Assembly: GCF_946479415.1 (NCBI RefSeq)
Contig: NZ_CAMLFY010000063.1
Location: 1 to 24,790 of the forward strand
DNA: 24,790 nucleotides
Direction: 5' to 3'
Source of the DNA: an uncultured Shinella sp.
Lineage (GTDB): Bacteria > Pseudomonadota > Alphaproteobacteria > Rhizobiales > Rhizobiaceae
In this document: piece by piece, positions 23,622-24,790 of the stretch
Layout: each line of letters begins with the position of its first letter
How positions within the stretch are numbered: the first letter of the stretch is position 1
Made by a program: the position numbers and the translations under genes
The notes under the pieces: generated by a model
The model's database searches: none
The model's input: only the letters and a program-made list of their open reading frames with translations
Told to the model about the DNA's origin: nothing

Positions 23622-24790
23622 TCAGCCCTCCAGTTCCTCCCGCAGCATTTCCAGCTCCAGCCATTCCTCTTCCATCTTCGTCAGCGCGGCGCGCAGCTTT
23701 TCCATCTCCGCGGCGAGCTTGTTGAAGGTGGCGGGGTCCCTGGTGAAGAGGTTGGGATCGGCCATCTTCGCCTCGCGGGCAGCGATGTCCTTTTCCGCCT
23801 TCTCCATCTCCTTCGGCAGGTTTTCCAGCGCGAATTTCTGCTTGTAGGAGAGTTTTGCCTTGGCCTTGCTATCGGAAGGAGCGGCAGCCGGCGCGGCTTC
23901 GGCAGCCTTCGCCTTCTCGGCCTTTTCCGCCTTGCGCTTTTCTTCGATCGCGCCGCGGCGCTGCGCCATCATGTCGGTATAGCCGCCGGCATATTCGATC
24001 CAGCGTCCGTCCGGATCGTCCGGGTCGGCCGGCGCGATGGTCGAGGTGACGGTGCGGTCCAGAAAGTCGCGGTCGTGGCTGACGAGCAGCACCGTGCCGG
24101 CAAAACCGGCGACGATTTCCTGCAACAGGTCCAGCGTCTCGATATCGAGGTCGTTGGTCGGTTCGTCGAGGATGAGCAGGTTCGTTGGACGCGACAGGAT
24201 GCGCGCCAGCATCAGCCGGGCGCGCTCGCCGCCGGAGAGATTGCGGATCGGCGTGCGGGCCTGTTCCGGCTGGAAGAGGAATTCCTTCATATAGCCGGTG
24301 ACATGGCGCTGCTCGCCGTTGACGAGCAGGTTTTCGCCGCGCCCGTCGGTGAGGTAATGGGCGAGCGTGTCGTCGAGGTTCAGGTCCTCACGGCGCTGGT
24401 CGAGCGTGGCGATCTCCAGATTGGTGCCGAGCTTGACCGTGCCGCTATCGGGCTCCAGCTGACCGGTCAGCATCTTCAAAAGCGTCGTCTTGCCGGCACC
24501 GTTCGGGCCGACGAGGCCGATGCAATCGCCCCGGTGCACGCGGATCGAGAAGGGCGCGACGATGGTGCGCTCGCCGTAGCTCTTGGTGATCTTGTCCGCC
24601 TCGATGACCAGCTTGCCGGATTCCTGCGCATCGGAGGCGCTGGCCTGCACGCTGCCCTGCGGGCCCTTGTGGCCGCGATAGCGCGAGCGCAGATCATGCA
24701 GCGCACCGAGGCGGCGCATGTTGCGCTTGCGGCGCGCCGTCACGCCGTAGCGCAGCCAGTGTTCCTCGCGCTCGATCGCCTTGCCGAGCT
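23622..24790 (-). CDS. uup: ABC-F family ATPase, Uup type (5' end outside window)
   Basis: This is the C-terminal part of a soluble ABC-F ATPase with two nucleotide-binding domains and no membrane segment. The visible part is the inter-domain linker (AIEREEHWLRYGVTARRKRN, rich in Arg) and the whole second ATPase domain: Walker A GPNGAGKTT, signature LSGGERARLMLAR and Walker B LLILDEPTNDLD. A Lys/Ala-rich linker then leads to a C-terminal coiled coil of about 70 residues ending ELEMLREELEG. The C-terminal coiled coil points to Uup, implicated in ribosome function, DNA branch migration and transposon excision. The frame is open to the window end, and the first ATPase domain is not included. A REP-like palindrome follows the stop. 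Confidence 0.92.
   Translation of the reverse strand, partial: LGKAIEREEHWLRYGVTARRKRNMRRLGALHDLRSRYRGHKGPQGSVQASASDAQESGKLVIEADKITKSYGERTIVAPFSIRVHRGDCIGLVGPNGAGKTTLLKMLTGQLEPDSGTVKLGTNLEIATLDQRREDLNLDDTLAHYLTDGRGENLLVNGEQRHVTGYMKEFLFQPEQARTPIRNLSGGERARLMLARILSRPTNLLILDEPTNDLDIETLDLLQEIVAGFAGTVLLVSHDRDFLDRTVTSTIAPADPDDPDGRWIEYAGGYTDMMAQRRGAIEEKRKAEKAEKAKAAEAAPAAAPSDSKAKAKLSYKQKFALENLPKEMEKAEKDIAAREAKMADPNLFTRDPATFNKLAAEMEKLRAALTKMEEEWLELEMLREELEG

Overview
The window is a chromosomal housekeeping segment of a high-GC alphaproteobacterium, most likely a member of the Rhizobiaceae (Rhizobium, Agrobacterium, Sinorhizobium or Shinella-like). The evidence is the gene order dapF-mtaB-ftsY-yciB, a SAM-II riboswitch in front of an acetyl-type metA, a CtrA-type box with a GANTC site upstream of ftsK, and several intergenic palindromes of the kind scattered through rhizobial genomes. 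I see no prophage, transposase, CRISPR array or integrated island. The genus cannot be fixed from this sequence alone.

Layout. Positions 1-3757 (+) hold the end of dapF, then mtaB, ftsY and yciB, packed with overlapping or nearly touching ends. An aldo/keto reductase (3815-4645, -) is divergent from an OmpR-type response regulator (4980-5663, +), which is followed by a cyclic-nucleotide-binding protein without a DNA-binding domain (5735-6190, +). A nested inverted-repeat element (6220-6434) separates these from a minus-strand run of xthA, lolA and ftsK (6458-10788). Next come amtB, glnK and tesB (-), with a good sigma-54 promoter in front of glnK, and a divergent ubiquinone-biosynthesis hydroxylase (13959-15221, +).

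From 15383 to 17932 (-) lie a Trm112-like protein, a LON-substrate-binding-domain protein, a thioredoxin/TPR protein (CnoX/YbbN type) and a ProX-type prolyl-tRNA editing domain. A tRNA-Gly(GCC) gene (18152-18226, +) with a strong terminator follows. Then, all on the minus strand, come a methyl-accepting chemotaxis protein, an aldose 1-epimerase, a GNAT acetyltransferase coupled to metA, the metA SAM-II leader, a small secreted Gly/Tyr/His/Lys repeat protein, and the 5'-truncated end of a Uup-type ABC-F ATPase that runs off the window.

How the genes work together. dapF serves lysine and peptidoglycan precursor synthesis. FtsY, LolA, YciB and FtsK cover membrane targeting, lipoprotein sorting, envelope and division. 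GlnK-AmtB is the nitrogen-regulated ammonium uptake pair. metA, and by coupling the GNAT gene, is under SAM feedback. The most rewarding signals are regulatory and structural: the SAM-II leader with an intrinsic terminator and alternative pairings, the ftsK CtrA box, the glnK sigma-54 promoter, three copies of a REP-like palindrome at gene ends, the nested repeat at 6220-6434, and the 85-residue repeat protein. I found no convincing wholly new system.
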